Assembly: GCA_028287035.1 (NCBI GenBank)
Contig: JAQBQL010000095.1
Location: 1-6,371, forward strand
Direction: 5' to 3'
Length of the DNA: 6,371 bases
Source: Labilithrix sp.
GTDB taxonomy: Bacteria; Myxococcota; Polyangia; Polyangiales; Polyangiaceae
Each line of letters begins with the position of its first letter. Position 1 is the stretch's first letter. Of the stretch, positions 1 to 5,199 are shown piece by piece. The translations under genes were made by a program, and so were the position numbers. Below the pieces are notes generated by a model, which searched no databases, was not told the DNA's origin, and saw nothing but the letters and a program-made list of their open reading frames with translations.

Positions 1-168
1 GGTCCCGCCCGGAGGCGGCGTGCTCCCGTCCGGCAGTGACGACCCGGCAGCACGGTCGGCTGCGGCGCGTCCGTCGAAGCCGCACGCGCCCGCCGCTGCA
101 GCGCCCACGACGACGAGCGCGAGCAACGCGGCACGGGCAACCTGGGTCGAGAGGAAGGCGCTCGTCAT
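1..168 (-). CDS. Lipoprotein N-terminus, partial (runs off the left edge)
   Basis: Minus-strand reading from ATG at 168-166 stays open to the window edge, giving 56 residues; the C-terminal part is missing. The start MTSAFLSTQVAR is followed by a hydrophobic stretch (residues 14-27, ALLALVVVGAAAAG) and then AGAC-GFDG, so Cys29 fits the lipid-modified cysteine of a type II signal peptide. After it comes a low-complexity Asp/Ala/Ser/Pro linker (residues 33-56), the usual spacer of myxobacterial surface lipoproteins. An in-frame stop lies upstream (193-195) and no other good start codon lies between, which fixes the start. I see no clear Shine-Dalgarno. Inferred role: exported, membrane-anchored envelope protein of unknown function, transcribed divergently from the phosphoesterase. 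The N-region has only one basic residue (Arg12), which is weak for a signal peptide. This reading was derived directly from the sequence. Confidence 0.7.
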   Translation of the reverse strand, partial: MTSAFLSTQVARAALLALVVVGAAAAGACGFDGRAAADRAAGSSLPDGSTPPPGGT

Positions 169-269
169 GGCTCGGCTCGTGGCTGCAGGAGCCTAGCACG
201 GCAGTGCCGCCCCGCCGCCCGCGCCGTTCGCGTTCGGGGCCCCGCCGCTGCTAGGATGCCGCCGCTTCC
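169..269. promoter_or_regulatory. Divergent intergenic region between lipoprotein and phosphoesterase
   Basis: This 101-base gap separates two divergent starts and so should hold promoters for both genes. It contains an interrupted palindrome CGGCA-G-TGCCG at 199-209. AGGA at 253-256 is 13 bases before the phosphoesterase ATG, too far for an ideal Shine-Dalgarno. I could not pick out convincing -35/-10 boxes in this G+C-rich stretch, so the assignment rests on gene orientation only. Confidence 0.35.
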
Positions 270-959
270 ATGCTCCTCCTCTGCGTCTCCGACATCCACG
301 GTCACCTCGATGCCCTTCGCGCCGTGCTCGCCACGGCCGAGAAGCGCTCGTTCCACAAGCTGCTCGTCGCCGGCGACATCGTGTTCCCCGGCCCGGAGCC
401 CCTCGAGACCTGGCGTCGCCTCAGCGCCGCGGGCGCGATGATGGTGCAGGGCGTCTCCGACAAGGCCCTCGCGCTCCTCGACCCGAACCACATCCGGCCG
501 CGCAGCGATCACGAGCGGGCCATGCTCGAACGCATGAAGGACGTGCGCAGCCAGCTCGGCGATCTCGTGCTCGAGCGCATCAAGCGGCTCCCCACGCACG
601 TGCGCGTCCCCCTCGAGGACGGCGGCGAGCTCCTCCTCGTGCACGGCTCGCCCGTCGATCCGGCCGAGCCCATCACGTTCGACATGTCCGACGAGGAGGT
701 GAGCTCGCTCATCGGCGACGACCCCGCGGACGTCATCGTCTGCGGCATGAGCCACACGCCCTTCCACCGCTTTATCGGCGACGTGCAGATCATCAACGTC
801 GGCAGCATCGGCGAGGCGCCCGACAACGTCACCGACAAGAACCCGCGCCGCACCGTCGCCCACGCGACGTGGATCGAGTCGGGCCCGCAGGGCATCAACA
901 TCGAGAGCATCGCGGTGCCGCTCGACACGCCGTACGAGCTGAAGCTCGCCTCGCCCTGA
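270..959 (+). CDS. Calcineurin-fold metallophosphoesterase, YfcE-like, with altered metal-2 site
   Basis: The 229-residue protein has the metallophosphoesterase layout: SDIHG at 7-11 (Asp8, His10), AGDIV at 34-38 (Asp36), GVSD at 61-64, LVHGSP at 123-128 (His125), GMSHTPFHR at 159-167 (His162) and NVGSIG at 176-181. In the family these positions form a two-metal site that hydrolyses phosphodiesters or phosphomonoesters in the cytoplasm. Two ligand motifs deviate: the usual GN(H/C)(D/E) reads GVSD, so the Asn is Val62, and GHTH reads GMSH, so the first His is Met160. By homology with MJ0936/YfcE, metal 1 (Asp8, His10, Asp36, His162) is complete while metal 2 (Asp36, Asn, His125, His) has lost two ligands. 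The ATG directly precedes the first beta strand, as usual for the family. There is no signal peptide. The substrate is unknown; a one-metal or differently loaded enzyme is possible. Family assignment is firm, activity is not. Confidence 0.9.
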   Translation: MLLLCVSDIHGHLDALRAVLATAEKRSFHKLLVAGDIVFPGPEPLETWRRLSAAGAMMVQGVSDKALALLDPNHIRPRSDHERAMLERMKDVRSQLGDLVLERIKRLPTHVRVPLEDGGELLLVHGSPVDPAEPITFDMSDEEVSSLIGDDPADVIVCGMSHTPFHRFIGDVQIINVGSIGEAPDNVTDKNPRRTVAHATWIESGPQGINIESIAVPLDTPYELKLASP

Positions 960-1020
960 GCGCGGTCAATCGCCGTCACTAGTTTGCGATCGCAGAGGCC
1001 GGCAGGTCACGATCCCGTTC
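960..1020. promoter_or_regulatory. Short spacer with two adjacent palindromes
   Basis: This 61-base gap is visibly richer in A/T than its surroundings. It carries ACTAGT (978-983) followed by the perfect 10-base palindrome TGCGATCGCA (985-994). It may hold the promoter or an operator for the three-gene run that follows. No terminator hairpin with a T-run is visible. The regulatory role is inference from position. Confidence 0.3.
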
Positions 1021-1458
1021 GTGAGTCCCCGCCGTGGCCCGAGTCTCCGAAAGGCACGGGCCCCCGAGCTCGTCGAACGCGCTGGTTCCTTCGTCCGTAC
1101 GACGGAAGGACGCTGGCGCGATCTCTTCAAGGTCGCCGACGCGGTGAGCGAGGGCGCCGTGAAGGACGAGGACGCCGGGCGTACGTACTACGGGTCGACG
1201 AGCCTCATCCTGGGATTACCTGTGGAGACGCCTGTGGAGGAGCTCGCCTTCCTGCGCGCGCTTGCCGAGAAAGACGTGCATGTTCACGTGCACGCCCTCC
1301 GCTGCGCGCATCGTGAAGCGCAGAGCCGCGCGCCGGGGCAGCTCGGACGTACCGCGTGCGAGCTCAGTTTCAGTGTTGATCCGAAGGGGTTGAGGATTGA
1401 CGTCGACGTGCAGGCGCCTTTGATAGAGAGACGCAGAGGCGCGAGGGCCGGCTCGTGA
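1021..1458 (+). CDS. Unrecognised 145-residue protein upstream of the MerR-TPR gene
   Basis: I do not recognise this family. The GTG-started frame gives 145 residues with no signal peptide or membrane segment. The N-terminus (1-30) is basic. A charged central part (residues 31-60, including WRDLFKVADAVSEG) precedes a predicted helix PVEELAFLRALAEKD (71-85), a His-alternating strand VHVHVH (86-91), a basic helix with Cys95 and His97, and a Val/Asp-rich C-terminal strand GLRIDVDVQAPLIERR. The protein-like composition and this secondary-structure pattern argue that it is real. Its stop TGA overlaps the ATG of the MerR-TPR gene (TGATG at 1456-1460), implying co-translation and a shared job. Codon use differs from its neighbours: it has TTA (1216-1218), ATA, AGA, TTG and more A/T third positions. 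The GTG start has no clear Shine-Dalgarno, so the true start could lie further in. No function is proposed. Confidence 0.65.
   Translation: MSPRRGPSLRKARAPELVERAGSFVRTTEGRWRDLFKVADAVSEGAVKDEDAGRTYYGSTSLILGLPVETPVEELAFLRALAEKDVHVHVHALRCAHREAQSRAPGQLGRTACELSFSVDPKGLRIDVDVQAPLIERRRGARAGS
1443..1447 (+). promoter_or_regulatory. Shine-Dalgarno (GAGGG) for the MerR-TPR gene
   Basis: GAGGG ends 10 bases before ATG 1458. It supports that start over GTG 1455 and over the internal ATG at 1482, which has no purine-rich stretch in front of it. Confidence 0.5.
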
Positions 1459-2588
1459 TGCCCCCGTTTCTGTCGCCCAGCATGACCAACAAGGCGAAGC
1501 CGTCCGGCGGACGAAACAAGAAGAAGCGCGGCGGCGGCGAGGTGATCCACGTCGCCTTCGGACCGGGCGGCGGGCGCATCCAGCACGCCACGAGCTCCCC
1601 CGCGGCCGACGCCGGCGCCGTGAAGAGCGGAGCGCCGCTGCCGGACGCCGCCGCCGGTGAGCGCACGACGACGAGGCTCGAGCACCCCGACGCGCAAGCG
1701 TCGGCGACGCCGCGCGGCGAGCCCGTGACCGACGTGTTCTCCGCACGCGAGGTCGCCAAGCTCCTCGGGGTGACCACCGCGCGCCTGCGCAGCCTCGAGA
1801 AGGCGGAGATCGTCGCCCCGAGCGCGCTCCGCAACGGCCGGAAGGCCTACACCTTCCAGGACCTCATCGCCCTGCGCGCGACGCACGATCTTCTCGCGCG
1901 CAAGGTGCGCGTGAAGGACGTCGCGATGGCGATCGGCGCGCTCCGCCGCGCCCTCCCGCGCGTCACGCGCCCGCTCCAGGAGCTCCGGATCGTGAGCGAC
2001 GGGCGGCGCGTCGTGGTCCAGGCCGAGGACGGCACGTTCGAGCCCGTCAGCGGACAGATGGTCCTCGATTTCCGCGTCGAAGGCCTCCGCAACGACGTCG
2101 TCCGCATGCTCCGCCCCGACACGCCGGGTGCACGCGCGCGCTCCGCGTACGACCTCTACATGCGGGCGAGCACCCTCGACGAGGACCCGGCGAGCTTCGA
2201 CCAGGCCGAGGAGCTCTACAAGAAGGCCATCGACCTCGATCCGCAGCTCGCCATCGCGTACACGAACCTCGGCAACATCCGGTTCCGTCGCAACGACGAG
2301 GAGGGCGCCGAGGTGCTGTATCGCCGGGCCCTCGAGCTCGACGATCGCCAGCCCGAGGCCCACTACAACCTCGGCTACGTGATGCTCGAGCGCGGCTTCG
2401 CGGCCAAGGCCGTCCAGTACTTCGAGTCCGCGATCAAGACCGACCCCCGGTTCGCCGACGCGCACTTCAACCTGGCGATGGCGCACGAGGCGCTCGCCGA
2501 CAAGGCGCGGGCCCGCGTGCACTGGAAGCGGTACCTCGAGCTCGAGCCGTCGGGCACGTGGGCGGACATCGCCCGCGACCATCTGTAG
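1458..2588 (+). CDS. MerR-type DNA-binding domain fused to TPR repeats
   Basis: The 376-residue protein has three parts. Residues 1-90 are a disordered, Lys/Gly/Ala-rich tail (RNKKKRGGG near 19-27). Residues 93-165 form a MerR-type winged helix: SAREVAKLLGV is the recognition helix-turn-helix, RLRSLEKAEIV and NGRKAYTFQDLIALRA are the wing and third helix. Residues about 170-215 look like a beta linker. Residues about 229-365 hold three to four TPR units; YNLGYVMLERG and FNLAMAHEALADKARA show the W/Y-LG-Y-A pattern, with units closing in DLDP, ELDD, KTDP and ELEP. Classic MerR proteins carry a ligand or metal domain after the HTH; here a protein-interaction scaffold takes its place, so the regulator probably senses a partner protein. 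It overlaps the preceding gene (TGATG) and lies 13 bases before the YkgJ-like gene. The start could also be ATG 1482 (MTNKAK). Domain calls are firm; targets and partner are unknown. Confidence 0.88.
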   Translation: MPPFLSPSMTNKAKPSGGRNKKKRGGGEVIHVAFGPGGGRIQHATSSPAADAGAVKSGAPLPDAAAGERTTTRLEHPDAQASATPRGEPVTDVFSAREVAKLLGVTTARLRSLEKAEIVAPSALRNGRKAYTFQDLIALRATHDLLARKVRVKDVAMAIGALRRALPRVTRPLQELRIVSDGRRVVVQAEDGTFEPVSGQMVLDFRVEGLRNDVVRMLRPDTPGARARSAYDLYMRASTLDEDPASFDQAEELYKKAIDLDPQLAIAYTNLGNIRFRRNDEEGAEVLYRRALELDDRQPEAHYNLGYVMLERGFAAKAVQYFESAIKTDPRFADAHFNLAMAHEALADKARARVHWKRYLELEPSGTWADIARDHL

Positions 2589-2601
2589 CCTCTCGCGGGT
2601 C

Positions 2602-3162
2602 ATGACCGAGGCGCGGCGTCTCCGCCTGACCATCGCCGGCATCGACTCGGTGCTCGGGTCGGATGAATGTGCAGCATGCACCTATTCGCCAGCGGGCTGT
2701 TGCGTGGCGCCGCCGCGGTACGACTGGTCGGATCTCGCCCGCGTCGTGAAGCACGGGGGCGCGGAGTGGCTGGCCGGTGAGCTCGCGGCAGGCCGCCTCG
2801 TGCGCATCGATCACGGGCTCTCGCTGCGGCGGGACAAGGGCCGGGTGACCGCCGACCGCGGCTCGCCGCGCATCGCCAAATGCACGTTCCACGACGGGCG
2901 GAGCGGCTGCACGATCGACAGCTCCCGGCGTCCCGCGACGTGCAACATCTACCTGTGCGACCGGGCGCTCGCCGCCGGAGACCACCCCTCCGCGACCCGC
3001 GCGCGCGAGGTCCACGACGCGCTCGTCGCCGACTTCGTGCGCTGGGACGCGGCGCTCGACGCGCGCGTGCGCGAGGCGTGGCCCGACCCGGGCGCGCGCT
3101 ACTCGCCGGAGTTCTTCACGTGGCTCGCGGACGCCTTCGACGACGCGGCGCGCGCCGGCTGA
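2602..3162 (+). CDS. YkgJ-like CxxC...CC zinc/iron-chelating protein
   Basis: The 186-residue protein contains exactly eight cysteines in the layout of the YkgJ-type metal-chelating family (Pfam PF03692): Cys23-x2-Cys26-x6-Cys33-Cys34 near the N-terminus, then Cys94, Cys103, Cys114 and Cys119 within KCTFHDGRSGC and RRPATCNIYLC. The family is thought to bind Zn or an Fe-S type centre, but the role of most members is unknown. There is no signal peptide or membrane helix, so it should be cytoplasmic. The C-terminal third (130-186) is helical, acidic and Trp-rich, without cysteines. ATG 2602 lies 13 bases after the MerR-TPR stop, so the two are very likely co-transcribed. No strong Shine-Dalgarno is visible (only GCGGG). 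The gene ends 3 bases before the stop of the convergent amidase gene. Family membership rests on cysteine spacing and the RP-x2-C context. Confidence 0.82.
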   Translation: MTEARRLRLTIAGIDSVLGSDECAACTYSPAGCCVAPPRYDWSDLARVVKHGGAEWLAGELAAGRLVRIDHGLSLRRDKGRVTADRGSPRIAKCTFHDGRSGCTIDSSRRPATCNIYLCDRALAAGDHPSATRAREVHDALVADFVRWDAALDARVREAWPDPGARYSPEFFTWLADAFDDAARAG

Positions 3163-3165
3163 CCT

Positions 3166-3999
3166 TCACAGGCGCCGGTGCGAGAGGCACGGCAGGCTGG
3201 CGCGCACGCGGTCCTGCGCCGCGAAGTCGAGACGCGCGATGGCCATCCCCTCCCCTTCGGGAGCCTGGGCGAGCACGTCGCCCCACGGATCGACGATGAG
3301 GCTCTTGCCGTAGGTCTGGCGGCCGCGCGGATGCTTGCCGTGCTGCGCGGCCGCGAGCACGAACGTCTGGTTCTCGATGGCCCGGGCGCGGAGCAGGACG
3401 TGCCAGTGGTCCTTGCCGGTGGTCAGCGTGAACGCGGCAGGGATGGTGACGATGCGCGCGCCGCGGTCGGCGAGCCGCCGGTACAGCTCGGGGAAGCGCA
3501 GGTCGTAGCAGATGGTCATGCCGAGCGACACGGGGCCGCCCGACCGGCGCGGCAGCTCGGTGACGCTCGGCGCGTCGCCGGCGCTCGTCGCGTTGCTCTC
3601 GAGGAGCTTCGTGCCGTCCGGCAGGTCGACGTCGAAGAGGTGCACCTTGCGGTACGTCGCGACGACGCCGCCGTCCGGTCCGAGCAGCACGGACGTGTTG
3701 AACGGCCGATACGGATCGCTGCTGCGCTCGGGCATCCCGCCGGCGACCAGCGACACCTGCGCGTCGCGCGCCGCGCTGCGCAGGGCGCTCATGATCGGCC
3801 CCCCGTCGTCGCCGTCGAGCCGCTCGGCGATCTCGCGCTTCTTCGCCTCCTCGCCCATGAAGGCGAAGTTCTCGGGCAGGACCACGAGCTCGGCACCGGC
3901 GCGGCCCGCCTCGAGGACGAGAGCGCGCATGGAGGCGAGGTTCCTGGCGACCTCCTCCTGACTCGAGAGCTGGATGACGGCGACTTGCACGACGGTCAT
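3166..3999 (-). CDS. Nitrilase-superfamily amidohydrolase, Nit1/YbeM (deaminated glutathione amidase) type
   Basis: The 277-residue protein has the whole carbon-nitrogen hydrolase fold with the Glu-Lys-Cys triad: Glu43 in VVLPEN, Lys118 in YRKVHLFDVD and Cys164 in MTICYDLRFPELYR. Other conserved blocks are ESNAT (134-138), HWHVLLRARAIENQ (198-211), TYGKSLIVDPWG (229-240) and a C-terminal HRR. The YRK-x-HLFDVD, ESN-x-T and CYDLRFPELYR blocks match the Nit1/YbeM branch, whose members hydrolyse deaminated glutathione to alpha-ketoglutarate and Cys-Gly, a metabolite-repair reaction in the cytoplasm. Length and completeness look normal. I start it at ATG 3999-3997 because the first beta strand VVQVAVIQ follows at once; the frame is open 23 codons further back, but that stretch is Arg-rich, lacks fold features and would run into the protease gene. 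It is convergent with the YkgJ-like gene and divergent from the protease. Another small amide substrate is possible. Confidence 0.92.
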   Translation of the reverse strand: MTVVQVAVIQLSSQEEVARNLASMRALVLEAGRAGAELVVLPENFAFMGEEAKKREIAERLDGDDGGPIMSALRSAARDAQVSLVAGGMPERSSDPYRPFNTSVLLGPDGGVVATYRKVHLFDVDLPDGTKLLESNATSAGDAPSVTELPRRSGGPVSLGMTICYDLRFPELYRRLADRGARIVTIPAAFTLTTGKDHWHVLLRARAIENQTFVLAAAQHGKHPRGRQTYGKSLIVDPWGDVLAQAPEGEGMAIARLDFAAQDRVRASLPCLSHRRL

Positions 4000-4017
4000 A
4001 CTAGCCGCTGCCCGCCG

Positions 4018-5199
4018 ATGATGTCGCCCGCACACCCGCCGCCGCTCGTGGTGCCGGCCGTACCGCATGCGGCGTCCTTCGCGCCGAACGTCCCTGCCGG
4101 CACGTGGCCCGCGGCGGCGCGTCCGGTCACGTTCGTGGTCGCGCTCGGACCGTCACGTGACGTGGGGAGCGAGGCGTCGGCCGAGCTCGATGTCGCTCTG
4201 CGCTCGTGGTCGCGCGCCTCCTGCACGTCGTGGCGTGCCGTGGTCGGGGCTCCCCGCGCCCTCACGCCGGGCGACGACGGCGTGAACGGCGTCTTCTTCC
4301 ACGACGACGCGTGGCCGGCCGAGCTGACGCCGGGCGCGGTCGCGCAGACGGTCGTGCATCTCGACGCGGACGGCAACTACCGAGACGCGGACATCCACCT
4401 CGACAGCGCGGCGTTTCGCTTCTCGCTGGACGGCGCGCCGGGCACGCAGGACCTCCGCAGCATCCTCGTGCACGAGCTCGGGCACGCGCTCGGCCTCGGC
4501 CATTCGTCGGATGCACGCGCCACGATGTATCCGAGCGGCTCGGGCCTGCGCTGGCGATCGCTCGAGGCGGACGACGTCGCCGGCGTGTGCGCCCTCTACC
4601 CCGGGAGCGGCGACAGCGGCTGCGAAGTGGCGGCATGCCCTTCGCCGTTCCTGTGCGTGGCCGGCGCCTGCCAGCGACCCGGCACGCGGAGCGACGTGTG
4701 CTCGCCGTGCGATCGCGTCCCGGGCGCCTGCGAGGCGGCCGGCGACGATGCGCGCTGCATCGACCTCGGCGCGGGCACCCTGGCGGGCCGCGCGTGCGGG
4801 CGCGCGTGCACGACCGATGCGAGCTGCGGGGCCGGCTTCCACTGCCGCCCCACCAGCGCGGCGGGCGATCTCCAGTGCGTCGCGGACGACGACTGCCGGA
4901 CCGCCGCCAACGCGTGCAAGGCGGACGCAGACTGCCTCGCCGGCAGCTGTCACGGCGGCGCGTGCCTCGGCGCCGCTCCCCCCGCGACCGCCGACGCAGG
5001 CCCACCCGACGCGAGCGACGGCGGGAGCAGCGCCGCGCCCGAAGGCACCTCGACCGGCGGCGGCTGCGACTGCGCGACGGGTTCCGGAAGGCCCGCCTCG
5101 TCGTCGCTCGGCTGGCTCGGCACGCTCGTGCTCGCGCTCGCGATGAGGCGGCGGCTCGGTCGACGGCGGCACCGCGCGACCGCTACGATGAAGGCGTGA
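4018..5199 (+). CDS. Matrixin-type (M10-like) zinc metalloprotease with Cys-rich stalk and MYXO-CTERM tail
   Basis: This 393-residue reading runs from ATG 4018. A catalytic domain (about 25-195) carries HELGHALGLGH at 152-162: zinc ligands His152, His156 and His162, general base Glu153, and Met170 in ATMYP as the Met-turn. DIHLDSAAFRFS before it is matrixin-like. Cys69 and Cys191 could form a disulfide. Residues 202-316 hold 18 cysteines in loose C-x(5-8)-C repeats, like stalks of myxobacterial surface proteins. A Pro/Ser/Gly linker leads to GGGCDC (347-352), a hydrophobic stretch (363-376) and RRR: a MYXO-CTERM tail, processed by myxosortase. Inferred role: cell-surface or released endopeptidase. 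Oddly, no good signal peptide is present; the start MMSPAHPPPLVV is Pro-rich with no basic residue. The frame is open far upstream through the amidase antisense strand but encodes nothing signal-like. The start is the weakest part of the call. Confidence 0.85.
   Translation: MMSPAHPPPLVVPAVPHAASFAPNVPAGTWPAAARPVTFVVALGPSRDVGSEASAELDVALRSWSRASCTSWRAVVGAPRALTPGDDGVNGVFFHDDAWPAELTPGAVAQTVVHLDADGNYRDADIHLDSAAFRFSLDGAPGTQDLRSILVHELGHALGLGHSSDARATMYPSGSGLRWRSLEADDVAGVCALYPGSGDSGCEVAACPSPFLCVAGACQRPGTRSDVCSPCDRVPGACEAAGDDARCIDLGAGTLAGRACGRACTTDASCGAGFHCRPTSAAGDLQCVADDDCRTAANACKADADCLAGSCHGGACLGAAPPATADAGPPDASDGGSSAAPEGTSTGGGCDCATGSGRPASSSLGWLGTLVLALAMRRRLGRRRHRATATMKA
5056..5154 (+). other. MYXO-CTERM sorting signal of the protease
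   Basis: Residues 347-379 of the protease read Gly-Gly-Gly-Cys350-Asp-Cys352, a short Gly/Ser spacer, a hydrophobic helix ending LVLALAM, then Arg377-Arg379. This is the tripartite tail found in many myxobacterial exported proteins and removed by CPBP-family myxosortases near the Cys. Fourteen more residues follow the first Arg cluster (RRRH, then ATATMKA), a longer tail than usual, and they run into the start of the next gene. Confidence 0.8.

Noticed and set aside
36..254. 72-residue Arg-rich frame on the plus strand at the left edge
   Set aside because: Arg/Pro-rich shadow of the minus-strand lipoprotein N-terminus and of the spacer.
165..863. 232-residue minus-strand frame opposite the phosphoesterase
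   Set aside because: It is the antisense shadow of the metallophosphoesterase, rich in Asp/Val/His/Ala, with no domain pattern; the real minus-strand gene at the left edge is in a different frame.
1276..1293. Imperfect palindrome GTGCATGTTCACGTGCAC as a possible binding site
   Set aside because: It lies inside coding sequence and follows directly from alternating Val-His codons, so the protein sequence explains it.
984..1316. TTG-started 110-residue frame overlapping the unknown gene
   Set aside because: Very Arg-rich and overlapping in another frame; the GTG 1021 frame has more protein-like composition and the TGATG junction to the next gene.
1284..2681. 465-residue frame on the minus strand opposite the MerR-TPR gene
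   Set aside because: Low-complexity Arg/Val/Ala/His composition and no recognisable domain; the plus strand has clear MerR and TPR domains over the same stretch.
3178..4017. Open frame on the plus strand through the whole amidase gene, in frame with the protease
   Set aside because: It is antisense to a textbook amidase, is His/Arg/Val/Glu-rich without fold features, and carries no signal peptide. Long shadow frames are normal at this G+C content.
4153..5172. 339-residue minus-strand frame opposite the protease
   Set aside because: Ala/Arg/Gly-rich shadow with no motifs; the plus strand has the HExxHxxGxxH zinc site and MYXO-CTERM tail.
4206..5195. Upstream extension of the dehydratase frame through the protease gene
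   Set aside because: The extension is almost pure Arg-rich shadow of the protease in another frame; the enzyme fold begins after GTG 5196.
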